A stretch of 37,181 nucleotides of DNA from Actinomycetes bacterium. GTDB taxonomy: Bacteria; Actinomycetota; Thermoleophilia; Gaiellales; Gaiellaceae. The stretch covers positions 1-37,181 of the forward strand of contig JAHEXT010000004.1 of the NCBI GenBank assembly GCA_023251945.1, in the 5' to 3' direction. Numbering within the stretch: position 1 is the stretch's first letter; the number at the start of each line of letters is the position of its first letter. The notes beneath the pieces were generated by a model, which ran no database searches, had not been told where the DNA came from, and worked only from the letters and a program-made list of their open reading frames with translations. The translations under genes were made by a program, and so were the position numbers. Shown here piece after piece: positions 7,748-16,111 of this stretch.

Positions 7748-8427
7748 CGCTGATCCTCGCGGCGACCGCGTGGCCGACCAACGGCGCGCTCCTCGCGGAC
7801 GTGCACCGTCTCGGCTACCTCCGCGCCGACGATGTCGTGCTCGACCCGACGTATGGGCGGGGCCGCTGGTGGACCGACTGGCGGCCCGCCCAGCTCATCG
7901 CCCACGACCTGGTCCTCGACGGCGTCGACTTTCGGCGGCTCCCCGAAGAGACCGGCACGGTCGACGTCGTCGCGTTCGACCCTCCGTACATCGCGCAGGG
8001 AGGCCGTGCGACATCGACGCTGGCCGGCGGCCACGACGAGTTCGGGCGCCGTCGCGCTGACTTCCTCGACCGGTACGGCCTTTACGACGTCCCGAAGGAC
8101 GTGGCCGGCGTCATCGAGCTGATGGCGGCCGGGATCGCCGAGTTCTACCGGGTGCTTCGCCCCGGAGGGCTCCTGCTCGTCAAGTGCATGAACTACGTGA
8201 CGTCTGGCCGATACCGCCGCTCCGCTTACGACGTCCTTGCCCACGCTGAGCTCCTCGGCTTCACGCTCGTGGACGAGCTAGTGCACCTCCGCAGGCCGGG
8301 CCCGCAGCCACAGCGCGACTACCAGCATCACGCGCGCCGCAACTACTCGCTCCTGTTCGTGCTGCGCCGCGACGCCCGCCCGTGGCAGCAGCAGCTGTTC
8401 GACGAGGCCAGCGAGGTGGCGCCGTGA
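7744..8427 (+). CDS. DNA methyltransferase (DPPY-type)
   Basis: VVAFDPPYIAQGG, VLRPGGLLLVKCMNYV; GTG at 7744. Confidence 0.85.
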   Translation: MTLILAATAWPTNGALLADVHRLGYLRADDVVLDPTYGRGRWWTDWRPAQLIAHDLVLDGVDFRRLPEETGTVDVVAFDPPYIAQGGRATSTLAGGHDEFGRRRADFLDRYGLYDVPKDVAGVIELMAAGIAEFYRVLRPGGLLLVKCMNYVTSGRYRRSAYDVLAHAELLGFTLVDELVHLRRPGPQPQRDYQHHARRNYSLLFVLRRDARPWQQQLFDEASEVAP

Positions 8428-8602
8428 CCGTCATCCCGCTGCTCTCGCTGATGTTCCATCTCGCCGCGGCTCCCGCCTTCCCGGACGCGCCTTCTGAGGG
8501 TGCCGGGGACCCGCAGGAGAACGCTCGGCGCTTCCCGGACTTGTACGGCGACTGGTGTTACCGGCCGCCGTCTGCCCCTGCTGTCGAGAGAGAGGGAACC
8601 AT

Positions 8603-9229
8603 GTGCGACGCCTCCACCTCGCAATCCTCGCCGTGCTGCTCGCCGCGTGCGGCAACGCCCGAGAACCGATGACGGTCACGGCCGTCGCACCATCGACGTC
8701 ATCGTCGACGGCGATCGTCCCGTCGCCGGAGACGGTCGTGGTGTCCGTAGACGGTCAGCCGCGGGTGTTCACCCTCGCCGAGTACCGGCGGTTCCGCCGA
8801 CTCGTCGAGCACAACCTCCGTGCCGCGTGGTACGGCGCGGTGGCACGCAACGCGGCAGCGGCACTCGCCGCGAGGCAGGAGCGGGAGCAGTCAACGAGCC
8901 CGGCAGCCGCGCCCTCGTCTGCCGCTCGACGCCGCGTCACCACAGTGATCCACGACCAGCTCGTCGCGTTCTTCGAGTGCGTCATCGACCACGAGTCCGG
9001 CAGCGCAGGCGTCTACAGCGCGGTGAACGCGTCCGGGAAGTACCGCGGCGCCTACCAGATGGACGCGTCGTTCTGGCGCGCGTACGCGCCGGCCGAGTGG
9101 AAGCACCTCGCCGACACGGCCAGCTGGGAGACCGCGCCGCCCGAGGTGCAAGACCAGACCGCGCTCAACGGCTACGCGGCGCGCGGTCCCGCTCCATGGA
9201 TGGGCGTCTGCACGGAGTACGCAGCATGA
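8603..9229 (+). CDS. Lipoprotein with transglycosylase/Rpf-like domain
   Basis: VRRLHLAILAVLLAACGN lipobox; VIDHESGSAGVYSAVNASGKYRGAYQMDASFW; SD GAGAGAGAGGG. Confidence 0.75.
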   Translation: MRRLHLAILAVLLAACGNAREPMTVTAVAPSTSSSTAIVPSPETVVVSVDGQPRVFTLAEYRRFRRLVEHNLRAAWYGAVARNAAAALAARQEREQSTSPAAAPSSAARRRVTTVIHDQLVAFFECVIDHESGSAGVYSAVNASGKYRGAYQMDASFWRAYAPAEWKHLADTASWETAPPEVQDQTALNGYAARGPAPWMGVCTEYAA

Positions 9230-9253
9230 GTTCATCAAGCGTGCGACGCGTCC

Positions 9254-9283
9254 GGGAGCGCGAGACAACGGCCTCGCGCTCCC
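9254..9283. terminator. Bidirectional terminator between convergent genes
   Basis: GGGAGCGCGAG-acaacggc-CTCGCGCTCCC, perfect 11-bp stem. Confidence 0.7.
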
Positions 9284-9294
9284 AGCGCGTGGCG

Positions 9295-9447
9295 CTACTT
9301 CGTGGGCCGGACCAACCTGTAGTCGGTGCCCTCGCCCTTGGACGGCGGAAGCGTGTCCCCCTTCGACACGGCTATCTCCTTGCCGCCGTTCGCGGGCTTG
9401 TAGATGCCGGACTGTGGGGCCTTGTTTCCTGTGTGTGGCTTCGTCAT
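9295..9447 (-). CDS. Small YjzC-like protein (50 aa)
   Basis: MTKPHTGNKAPQSGIYKPANGGKEIAVSKGDTLPPSKGEGTDYRLVRPTK; SD AGAGGAGA; not in ORF track. Confidence 0.75.
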   Translation of the reverse strand: MTKPHTGNKAPQSGIYKPANGGKEIAVSKGDTLPPSKGEGTDYRLVRPTK

Positions 9448-9649
9448 CGCTATGTTCTCCTCTTCGCGGTCCCAGGCGTCGCCGCTCGTCTTGGTTGGGC
9501 GTCGGCGGCGCCTGGGGCTGTTCTCGCACTGGCGAACACCAGTGCGCCCGCGATTGTCGCGCGATTGCGGGGCGACTACGTGTATCCCCGTGCAGCCGAC
9601 CGCGCACCGATATCGTCAAGCCGTTGTCGCGGCTTCCTGGAGGTGCCCC

Positions 9650-9820
9650 GTGAGCGAGCCCAAGCCCGTTGTCGTCCGGATGCCGGCAGATCTCCACGAG
9701 GCCATCAAGGTGAAGGCCGCAGCAGAGGAGCGGTCGATGGCTCAGGCCATTCGTCACGCGCTGCGGCTCTACACCGACGGCCTTCTTCCGGCACCAGGCC
9801 AGCCCACTCCTGCCTCGTAG
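9650..9820 (+). CDS. Ribbon-helix-helix (Arc/CopG-like) protein
   Basis: VSEPKPVVVRMPADLHEAIKVKAAAEERSMAQAIRHALRLYTDG; GTG with SD TGGAGG. Confidence 0.75.
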   Translation: MSEPKPVVVRMPADLHEAIKVKAAAEERSMAQAIRHALRLYTDGLLPAPGQPTPAS

Positions 9821-9941
9821 CAGACGTCCGACGGCGCCGCGGCGTCTCGGATCTCGTTGGTAACGCACCGACGGCCGAGAGACACGCCCGCGTAGTCCAT
9901 CGGCGCCAGAGCAGCCCGCGCCACGCCTGGAAGCACGCGCC

Positions 9942-10721
9942 GTGACGCGCATCGAATTGTGCGATCGGACGTGGAACCCGGCCGTGGGCTGTACGCGGGT
10001 GTCCGCGGGCTGCGACCGCTGCTACGCGGCGCGGGTCGCGTCGCGGGGCTTGAGCGAGGCGCACCGTGGGCTCGCGACGGCCGGTCAGTGGAACGGGGAC
10101 GTCCGGCTCTTCCCGGAGCGCCTCGACGAGCCTCTCCGCTGGCGCAAGCCGTCCAGGGTGTTCGTCGGCAGCATGACCGACCTCTTCCATCCGGCTGTCC
10201 CCGACGGGTTCATCGTTCGTGTTCTCGCCACGATCTACGGCGCGCCGCAGCACACGTTCCAGGTGCTCACGAAGCGCCCGCTGCGCATGGCCGAGTTCAT
10301 GCGCCGGTGGGCGGACCGGTCGGGCGACGGCGACGTCGCCCCGATGCCTGTTCGTCGCACGCCCGATGAGATCAGGGCGGCGTACACGTCCGGGCGCGCT
10401 CACCTCTGGGCGGCGCACAACGAGCTGCTCGGCCCCGTCGATCTGTACGGCTACGTCGAACCCGACTGGATCGGCGGTCCCGGCGGCGGCTCGGGAGCCC
10501 GGCACCCGCTGCTCGATTGGGTGATCGTGGGCGGGGAGACCGGCCCCGGAACCCGCAAGATGGAGATCGGATGGGCTGAGGATCTCGTCGGCCAGTGCCG
10601 CGTCGCGGGTGTGGCCGTGTTCGTGAAGCAGCTCGGCTCGTGGTGTGGGCCCCGCCACAAGGAGTTCGACCGGTTCCCGGCCTCGTTGCAGGTGCGTGAG
10701 TTCCCGGAGCGTGTCGCTTGA
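9942..10721 (+). CDS. Phage Gp37/Gp68 family (DUF5131) protein
   Basis: TWNPAVGCTRVSAGCDRCYAARVASR, VFVGSMTDLFHPAVPDGFI, VIVGGETGPGTRKME. Confidence 0.9.
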   Translation: MTRIELCDRTWNPAVGCTRVSAGCDRCYAARVASRGLSEAHRGLATAGQWNGDVRLFPERLDEPLRWRKPSRVFVGSMTDLFHPAVPDGFIVRVLATIYGAPQHTFQVLTKRPLRMAEFMRRWADRSGDGDVAPMPVRRTPDEIRAAYTSGRAHLWAAHNELLGPVDLYGYVEPDWIGGPGGGSGARHPLLDWVIVGGETGPGTRKMEIGWAEDLVGQCRVAGVAVFVKQLGSWCGPRHKEFDRFPASLQVREFPERVA

Positions 10722-10954
10722 TGGTCGCGATGGCGGGCGGGTTCGGGTGGTTCGGTGCGGGCCTGTTGGCCGGCGTCGTCGTCGGTGTGTTCGTGCTCGG
10801 GTTGTGCGCTGCCGCGGCGACGCCCGCTCCGCGTCCGGGGGTCGGCTGTCGGCGCGGTTCGACGTCGCGAGCGCGGGGACGGCACCGCGTGGGATCACGG
10901 CTGGAGAGTTCCGGCGCTGCAGCGGCACGGCATCGAGGCCGCGAAGATTCATGA
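10721..10954 (+). CDS. Small protein with N-terminal TM segment
   Basis: ATG overlaps upstream stop; GAGLLAGVVVGVFVLGLCAAAA. Confidence 0.4.
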   Translation: MVAMAGGFGWFGAGLLAGVVVGVFVLGLCAAAATPAPRPGVGCRRGSTSRARGRHRVGSRLESSGAAAARHRGREDS

Positions 10955-11481
10955 GACATACCCCGTGCAACAAAAGGCCGTGGACGTCGAAAGAGGTCAC
11001 GATGCTGCGCGCGGTCGCAGCCACCGGGGCGGAAGCCGCAGCGATCATCCTCGGCCGGTCCGTCGCGTCGGTCCGTACCGCAGCGGCCCGGCATCGCATC
11101 TCGCTCCGCCAGCCCGGCGAGAGGCGCGGCCTGGTCCTCGGCCAGCCCCGCGGCCAGTCGTGGGCGCGTCTGCGAGACGCCGCGGATCTCGCCGTCGCGG
11201 CGCGCACGGTCCGCGAAGCGATCCTCGCCGGCGAAGTCGACCCTGCCCGCCTGGAGCGCGTCGCGCGTCGGGCGCTGCTCATCGCTTCCGGCGCGCCGCT
11301 GTGTCCGGCGTGTGCGACACGGCCGCAGGAACGCTCCACGACCGGGCTGTGCGAGGACTGCCATCTCCGGGAGCTCGCCCGTGCGCACCGCGAAGACCAG
11401 TCACGCCAGGAAGCGCAGCGGGAGTTGTGGCGCGAACGGCAACGCAAGACCCGTGACCGGAGGAAGACCAGCGATGCATGA
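10951..11481 (+). CDS. Myb/SANT-like HTH protein with C-terminal zinc ribbon
   Basis: RPWTSKEVTMLRAVAATGAEAAAIILGRSVASVRTAAARHRI; CPACAT...CEDC. Confidence 0.6.
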   Translation: MRHTPCNKRPWTSKEVTMLRAVAATGAEAAAIILGRSVASVRTAAARHRISLRQPGERRGLVLGQPRGQSWARLRDAADLAVAARTVREAILAGEVDPARLERVARRALLIASGAPLCPACATRPQERSTTGLCEDCHLRELARAHREDQSRQEAQRELWRERQRKTRDRRKTSDA

Positions 11482-12067
11482 CGCGCAGACGGCCGGGCCG
11501 GAGCTCGGCTGGATCGGAGCGAGTCCTTGCCGTGGCCGCTCGGAGGTGTTCTTCGGCCCGTGGGGCGAGACAGCGGCGCAGCGGGTGGCCCGGGAGTGCG
11601 AAGCGAAGGCGATCTGCTCGGCGTGTCAGGCGAGGGCGGAGTGCCTGGAGCGCGCGGTGCGGACGGGGGAGCGGCACGGAGTGTGGGGTGGGCTCACCGA
11701 GACGGAACGCGCCGCGCTCGGCGACAAGCCCCGCCTGGAGCGTGTCGCGCGTCACCAGGACTCGACGGTGCGGGTCGTGCCGGAACGCCGCTCTCCCCAT
11801 GCTGAGGCGCACGGTCAGCCAGTAGAGCTCCGTTGGGAGGACCCGCCAGCGCACGCGCTGAGCCTCTCGGTCCGTCTCGCGCCGCACCTTCCGGAGCTGC
11901 GCGAGCATCCGGGCCGGTGGGCGCGGCTGATCGACTATCCGCGCCGGTCGTCGGCGAGCATGGCCGCGACGCGTCTCGCGGAGCAGCTCCCGGACTTCGA
12001 GTGGCGGGGCGTCACGCTGCGCGACGGCGGCTCGGCGCTATGGGGCCGCTGCCCGCACGTCGGATGA
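11474..12067 (+). CDS. WhiB-family regulator with C-terminal extension
   Basis: C-(x)n-CxxCx5C pattern (SPC...AICSACQARAEC) plus GVWGG; extra C-terminal region LREHPGRWARLIDYPRRSSASMAATRLAEQLPDFEWRGV. Confidence 0.8.
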   Translation: MHDAQTAGPELGWIGASPCRGRSEVFFGPWGETAAQRVARECEAKAICSACQARAECLERAVRTGERHGVWGGLTETERAALGDKPRLERVARHQDSTVRVVPERRSPHAEAHGQPVELRWEDPPAHALSLSVRLAPHLPELREHPGRWARLIDYPRRSSASMAATRLAEQLPDFEWRGVTLRDGGSALWGRCPHVG

Positions 12068-12480
12068 TCGGCAAGCCGTGCAGGGTGTGCGGCGCCCGCA
12101 CGGACGGGTCGGGCCGCTGCGCTGCTCACCCGGACGGCGCGGGACGCCTCCCACGCTCGTGTGCGCGGTGCGGCATCCGTGTGCGTGCGGGTCCGTTGTG
12201 TCCGGCGTGCGCGACGGTCGAGGAGACCGAGCGTCAGGGCCGCCAGGAGTACCGGGCCGGGTATCGCGACCCGAACTACCACCGCAACGCTGCGAAGGCC
12301 CGCAAGCGTGCCGGGGGCCGCTGCGAGCTGTGCGGCGGCCCGTTCACCGACGACGACCCCGCCGAAGTCGACCATGTCGTCGCGCTCTCGGAGGGCGGCA
12401 CGAACGCTCCGGCGAACCTGAGGGTCATTCACCGCAGCGAGAACCAGCAACGCCGACGGAAGCCACGAAGCGCCGGGTGA
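12064..12480 (+). CDS. HNH endonuclease with zinc ribbons
   Basis: CELCGGPFTDDDPAEVDHVVALSEGGTNAPANLRVIHRSEN. Confidence 0.88.
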   Translation: MIGKPCRVCGARTDGSGRCAAHPDGAGRLPRSCARCGIRVRAGPLCPACATVEETERQGRQEYRAGYRDPNYHRNAAKARKRAGGRCELCGGPFTDDDPAEVDHVVALSEGGTNAPANLRVIHRSENQQRRRKPRSAG

Positions 12481-12528
12481 CACGCCCCGGAGACTCCTCG
12501 TCAATCACCGCGACGAGGAGGACCCGCG

Positions 12529-13257
12529 ATGGTGACTGCAAGGACCGTGCTCGACATCGCGCTCGCGCAGCAGGGCAAGCCGTACATCTTCGGGACAGAA
12601 GCGTTCGGGGAGGCGCCGAGGGCGTTCGACTGCTCCGAGCTCGTCGAGTGGGCGTGCGGCCGTGCGGGCGTGTCGCCGAGGGTGCCGGACGGGTCGTGGA
12701 TCCAGTGGCGGCACTGCCGGGGTCACGGCACGCTGGTCTCGGTCGCGGAGGCGCTGCGGGTCCCGGGTGCGCTGCTGTTCCGGTTCTCGGGCGGCGATCC
12801 CGCTCAGGGCCGTCCGCGGTTCGCGCATGTCGCGTTCTCGCTCGGTGACGGTCGCACGATCGAAGCGCGCGGCAGCGCGTACGGGGTGGGGGTGTTCTCG
12901 GGGTTCGGGCGGGGCTGGACCGCCGCGGGGCGGATCCCCGGCGTGGTGCACGACGCTGAGGCGATCGTGCCGTCGACGCCGGCGCCGTGGCCGCCGCAGG
13001 TCGGCGAGGGTCTGGTCGCTCAGGTGCTCGCAGCGTTCGCTCGTGCATCGCGCCACGTCTTGCGTGTCGGGTCGCGTGGCGAGGCAGTCAAGATCGCTCA
13101 GCGGCTCCTCGCCGCTGCGGGGTTCGATCCCGGTCCCGCGGATGGTGTCTTCGGGTCGCGGACGAAGAGCGCGGTGCGACGCTTCCAGGCCGCGCATGGC
13201 TTGAGCCCCGACGGGGTGGTCGGTCCGCGGACGTGGGCAGTTCTGCTGCGCCGGTGA
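12529..13257 (+). CDS. Endolysin: NlpC/P60-like peptidase plus peptidoglycan-binding domain
   Basis: FDCSELVEWACGRAGV, RFAHVAFSLGDG; RVGSRGEAVKIAQRLLAAAGFDPGPADGVFGSRTKSAVRRFQAAHGL; SD GAGGAGG. Confidence 0.85.
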   Translation: MVTARTVLDIALAQQGKPYIFGTEAFGEAPRAFDCSELVEWACGRAGVSPRVPDGSWIQWRHCRGHGTLVSVAEALRVPGALLFRFSGGDPAQGRPRFAHVAFSLGDGRTIEARGSAYGVGVFSGFGRGWTAAGRIPGVVHDAEAIVPSTPAPWPPQVGEGLVAQVLAAFARASRHVLRVGSRGEAVKIAQRLLAAAGFDPGPADGVFGSRTKSAVRRFQAAHGLSPDGVVGPRTWAVLLRR

Positions 13258-13547
13258 GACGATCTCCTCTCGCTCGGCGCACTCCGCTGCGGGCCCGCTC
13301 GGGCGCCAGGCGCGTCCCGGCACGGGTGCGAGACGCGGTGTTCGCCCGCTCCGGCGGCCGCTGCGAGGCGCGACACGTCTCACCGTGCAATGGCCGTGGC
13401 GAGGTGCTCCACCACGTCCGGCGCCGCTCCCAGGGCGGCCCCGACACGCCAGAGAACCTCCTACATCTGTGCTGCGCGCATCACCGCTGGGTGCACGACC
13501 ATCCCGCTGCCGCGGCGGACCTCGATCTCCTCGCGATGCGGGGGTGA
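13254..13547 (+). CDS. HNH endonuclease
   Basis: RDAVFARSGGRCEARHVSPCNGRGEVLHHVRRRSQGGPDTPENLLHLCCAHHRWVHDHP; GTG at 13254. Confidence 0.85.
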   Translation: MRRSPLARRTPLRARSGARRVPARVRDAVFARSGGRCEARHVSPCNGRGEVLHHVRRRSQGGPDTPENLLHLCCAHHRWVHDHPAAAADLDLLAMRG

Positions 13548-13549
13548 CG

Positions 13550-13573
13550 GCTCCCGCACTCTGTGCGGAGCCG
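13550..13573 (+). terminator. Hairpin, weak terminator candidate
   Basis: GGCTCCCGCAC-tct-GTGCGGAGCC with one bulged C; no U-tract. Confidence 0.4.
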
Positions 13574-13598
13574 CCCGTGTTCGACGTGAGGAGCTGAC

Positions 13599-13877
13599 AT
13601 GGCGTGGGATGCCGTCCCGCTCACCGGCGCCAACCAGGTGATCGCCGCGGGGCCGGCACGCTACGTCGGCTTCGCTCTCGAGGAGACCGCGGGCGGAACA
13701 GCGAAAGTCCGTGTCTGGGACCACCCGTCAGCGCCGTCCGGGACGCTGCTCGACACGATCACCCTCGCGCCCGGTGAGACCGCACGCGAGTTGTACGTCA
13801 CGCCCGCCGTCGCGAACCGCGGCCTGTACATCGAGGTCGTGTACGGGACGGTGGCGGGCAGCGTGAGGGTCCGCTGA
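13599..13877 (+). CDS. Hypothetical phage protein
   Basis: ATG with SD GAGGAG; beta-rich sequence. Confidence 0.6.
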   Translation: MAWDAVPLTGANQVIAAGPARYVGFALEETAGGTAKVRVWDHPSAPSGTLLDTITLAPGETARELYVTPAVANRGLYIEVVYGTVAGSVRVR

Positions 13878-13878
13878 C

Positions 13879-14961
13879 ATGGGCAGCTCGGGCCGCCGCG
13901 ACGGGTCACCGCGCTGGCTGCAGCTCCCGGCACGCGCTCACCGGTGGCGGCAACTCATAGCGCCGTCGTCCGCCAGGTTCAACGTGGTGGTGTGGGGTGA
14001 CAGCAACACCGACGAAGACAGCGTGTACACGACCTGGGTCGAGCGGCTCCGCTCGGAGCTCCAGCGCGAGCACGGCGTCGGCGGGATCGGCTACCAGGGC
14101 CTCTGGCGCAACGAGTACGCGTTCGCCGGGTCGTGGGCCCGCCAGAACGACAAGAGCACCTTCGACCGCGGCCCCTACGGCTGGTCGTACTCCGCCGACG
14201 CGCAGGCCGACATCCTGACCTGGACGAAGCCCGGCGGCGCCGGGACCATCGACCGCTTCGAGGTGTTCTACGTCGATGCCGACTTCATCGAGGTCGACTA
14301 CCAGTACAGCGTGGATGGTGGCGCATGGACCGCCCTCGCACTCGACTACAGCGGCGCCGGGCCCGCGCTGCGATCCAAGACCATCGCGGCGACGATCACC
14401 ACGAGCCTGCGCCTCCGAGGCCCGGCGGCGTTCGTCGGGCACTGCGCAGGCGTCGCGTTCTACTCAGGGACCACAGGCTGCGTCGTGCACAACCTCGGTT
14501 CGGGCGGAGAGTCGATCGCCACGGCATGCGACGACGGCGACGGCGACCGCCTCGCCATCATCGACGTCATCCAGCCGAAGCTCACCCTCGTCAACCTCCT
14601 CACCAACGACACCCTCACCTCCGTGCAGACCCCACTCGCCAGCTACGAGGCGTGGCTCGGCACCCTCGTCGACCGGTCCCTCGCTCACGGCGACGTGCTC
14701 CTCATCGCACCCCAGATGCAAGACCCCAGCGGCGCCTTCGCGTACCCGGCCGGGCAAGGCCACGTCACGCAACGCGCGTACGAAGCCAAGCTCGCCGCCG
14801 TCGCCGACACCAAGCGCGTCCCGGTCGTGTCGCTCGCCGAAGCGTGGGGCAGCTACACGGCCCTGCAGACGCTCGGCTACTCCGCCGACTCCTACCACCT
14901 GAACCAGGCCGGGCAAGACGCCGCCGCTGCCCTCATCTCCCAGGCCCTCCGCCACGCCTGA
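13879..14961 (+). CDS. SGNH/GDSL-like hydrolase
   Basis: VVVWGDSNTDED nucleophile block and C-terminal DSYHLNQAG. Confidence 0.8.
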   Translation: MGSSGRRDGSPRWLQLPARAHRWRQLIAPSSARFNVVVWGDSNTDEDSVYTTWVERLRSELQREHGVGGIGYQGLWRNEYAFAGSWARQNDKSTFDRGPYGWSYSADAQADILTWTKPGGAGTIDRFEVFYVDADFIEVDYQYSVDGGAWTALALDYSGAGPALRSKTIAATITTSLRLRGPAAFVGHCAGVAFYSGTTGCVVHNLGSGGESIATACDDGDGDRLAIIDVIQPKLTLVNLLTNDTLTSVQTPLASYEAWLGTLVDRSLAHGDVLLIAPQMQDPSGAFAYPAGQGHVTQRAYEAKLAAVADTKRVPVVSLAEAWGSYTALQTLGYSADSYHLNQAGQDAAAALISQALRHA

Positions 14962-14962
14962 C

Positions 14963-15646
14963 GTGCCGCGCTGCGCCGACTGCTCGTCCCCGATCCCCAA
15001 GGGCACACGCTGCGGCGACTGCGCCCGCCTCGCCCCCGGCTCATGGATCCCCACCGGGCCACGCCCACCGGCCGTGCCCGTCACGGTCATCGCCGGCCCG
15101 CCCGCCGCCGGGAAGAGCACCTGGATCCGCGAGCACGCCGAGCCCGGCGACCTCGTCGTCGACTTCGACCTCCTCTACCGGGCCCTCACCGGCGGCCTCT
15201 GCGCCAAGCTCGACAACCCACCCGCACTCCGCCCCTACGTCCTCGCAGCCCGCCGCGCCATCCTCAAGCGGCTCCTCACCGCGCCAGCCGGATCGATCCG
15301 ACACGCGTGGCTGATCCACGGCGCACCACACCCCGCCGAACGCGACGCCTGGCGTCAACGCTTCGCCGCGCACGTCATCGTCCTCGCAACCCCGCCCGCG
15401 CCGATCGCGACGGCCGCGCCGCCGATCCCGATCGCCGCCACGTCCCGGCCGCCGAATGGGAAGCGATCCTCGACGCCTGGTGGACGACCTACCGGCCCCA
15501 CCCCGCCGATCACACCTCACCATCACCGGACGAAACAGACACACCGACCATATGGGAGGGGCCGGTCTGATCTTCCCAACCTGCCAGGACACCCTGCGCC
15601 CTACCCACGAACATGCGTTCCCGAAACTGCAAATTCGACCTCCTGA
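14963..15646 (+). CDS. Zinc ribbon plus P-loop NTPase/kinase, C-terminus apparently frameshifted
   Basis: CADCSS..CGDC, VTVIAGPPAAGKSTWI; after about 15394 the natural C-term (PAAEWEAILDAWWTTYRP, stop 15570) is in the -1 frame. Confidence 0.7.
   Translation: MPRCADCSSPIPKGTRCGDCARLAPGSWIPTGPRPPAVPVTVIAGPPAAGKSTWIREHAEPGDLVVDFDLLYRALTGGLCAKLDNPPALRPYVLAARRAILKRLLTAPAGSIRHAWLIHGAPHPAERDAWRQRFAAHVIVLATPPAPIATAAPPIPIAATSRPPNGKRSSTPGGRPTGPTPPITPHHHRTKQTHRPYGRGRSDLPNLPGHPAPYPRTCVPETANSTS
15394..15438 (+). repeat. 45-bp exact inverted repeat, copy in P-loop NTPase gene
   Basis: GCCCGCGCCGATCGCGACGGCCGCGCCGCCGATCCCGATCGCCGC, identical to reverse complement of 28076..28120. Confidence 0.95.
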
Positions 15647-15650
15647 AACC

Positions 15651-15676
15651 GGTGACGGGGCTGCGATGGTCGCCGC
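15651..15676 (+). repeat. Start-associated repeat, divergent copy
   Basis: GGTGAC-GGGGCTGCG-ATGGTCG-CCGC then GTG 15677. Confidence 0.4.
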
Positions 15677-16111
15677 GTGCCGATCCCGCTCCCCCGCTGT
15701 CCCGAGTGCTCCGGGCCGATGCCCGCGCCGAAGAGGACGGGTAGGCCGCGGCGGTGGTGTTCTGATCGGTGCCGGGACCGCGCGAAGCAGCGGCGGCGCG
15801 CGGCGCCGTCGTGGCAGTCGGCCGGCGAGCTCGCGAGCGTCCCGGCAGACCCGCTCACGCATCGCCTCGAGACGTTCCGTGCGGTCGCCGCGATGCTCGA
15901 CGGTGCGCCTGCCGCGCCGCCGGAGGACCAGGTCGCTCAGGGACTGATCGACCTCACTCAGATCGCGTTCCGGTTCGCTCGGCTGGTCCACGAGCTCGAC
16001 CCGCGGATCGGTGGACCGATCGGCGCGGTCGCTGCCGACATCCGCCGCAGCGTCGCGAAGCACTTCCCACACATGGCTGGTGACCTGGCAGGCGAAGGGG
16101 TGCGGCCGTGA
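15677..16111 (+). CDS. Zinc-finger protein upstream of terminase
   Basis: RCPECSGPMPAPKRTGRPRRWCSDRCRDRAKQRR; GTG start. Confidence 0.65.
   Translation: MPIPLPRCPECSGPMPAPKRTGRPRRWCSDRCRDRAKQRRRAAPSWQSAGELASVPADPLTHRLETFRAVAAMLDGAPAAPPEDQVAQGLIDLTQIAFRFARLVHELDPRIGGPIGAVAADIRRSVAKHFPHMAGDLAGEGVRP

Noticed and set aside
8424-8672. Possible 82-aa CDS (VTVIPLLSLMFHLAAAP...)
   Set aside because: Overlaps the lipoprotein gene by 70 nt and its C-terminus is out-of-frame sequence; hydrophobic start is suggestive but insufficient.
9705-11447. Long minus-strand ORF of 580 aa
   Set aside because: Antisense to well-supported genes (Gp37/Gp68, HTH/zinc ribbon); Arg/Pro-rich composition typical of spurious open frames in GC-rich DNA.
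12475-12528. GGGTGACACGCCCC before the endolysin as a motif copy
   Set aside because: Only the first block matches, with the TGA being the HNH stop; endolysin has a strong GAGGAGG SD.
14561-14600. CGCCATCATCGAC inside SGNH gene as a motif copy
   Set aside because: Lacks GGGTGAC and is internal coding sequence (LAIIDV) with no nearby start.
14133-15314. Plus-strand ORF of 393 aa in alternate frame
   Set aside because: Arg/Pro-rich frame over the SGNH hydrolase and NTPase genes.
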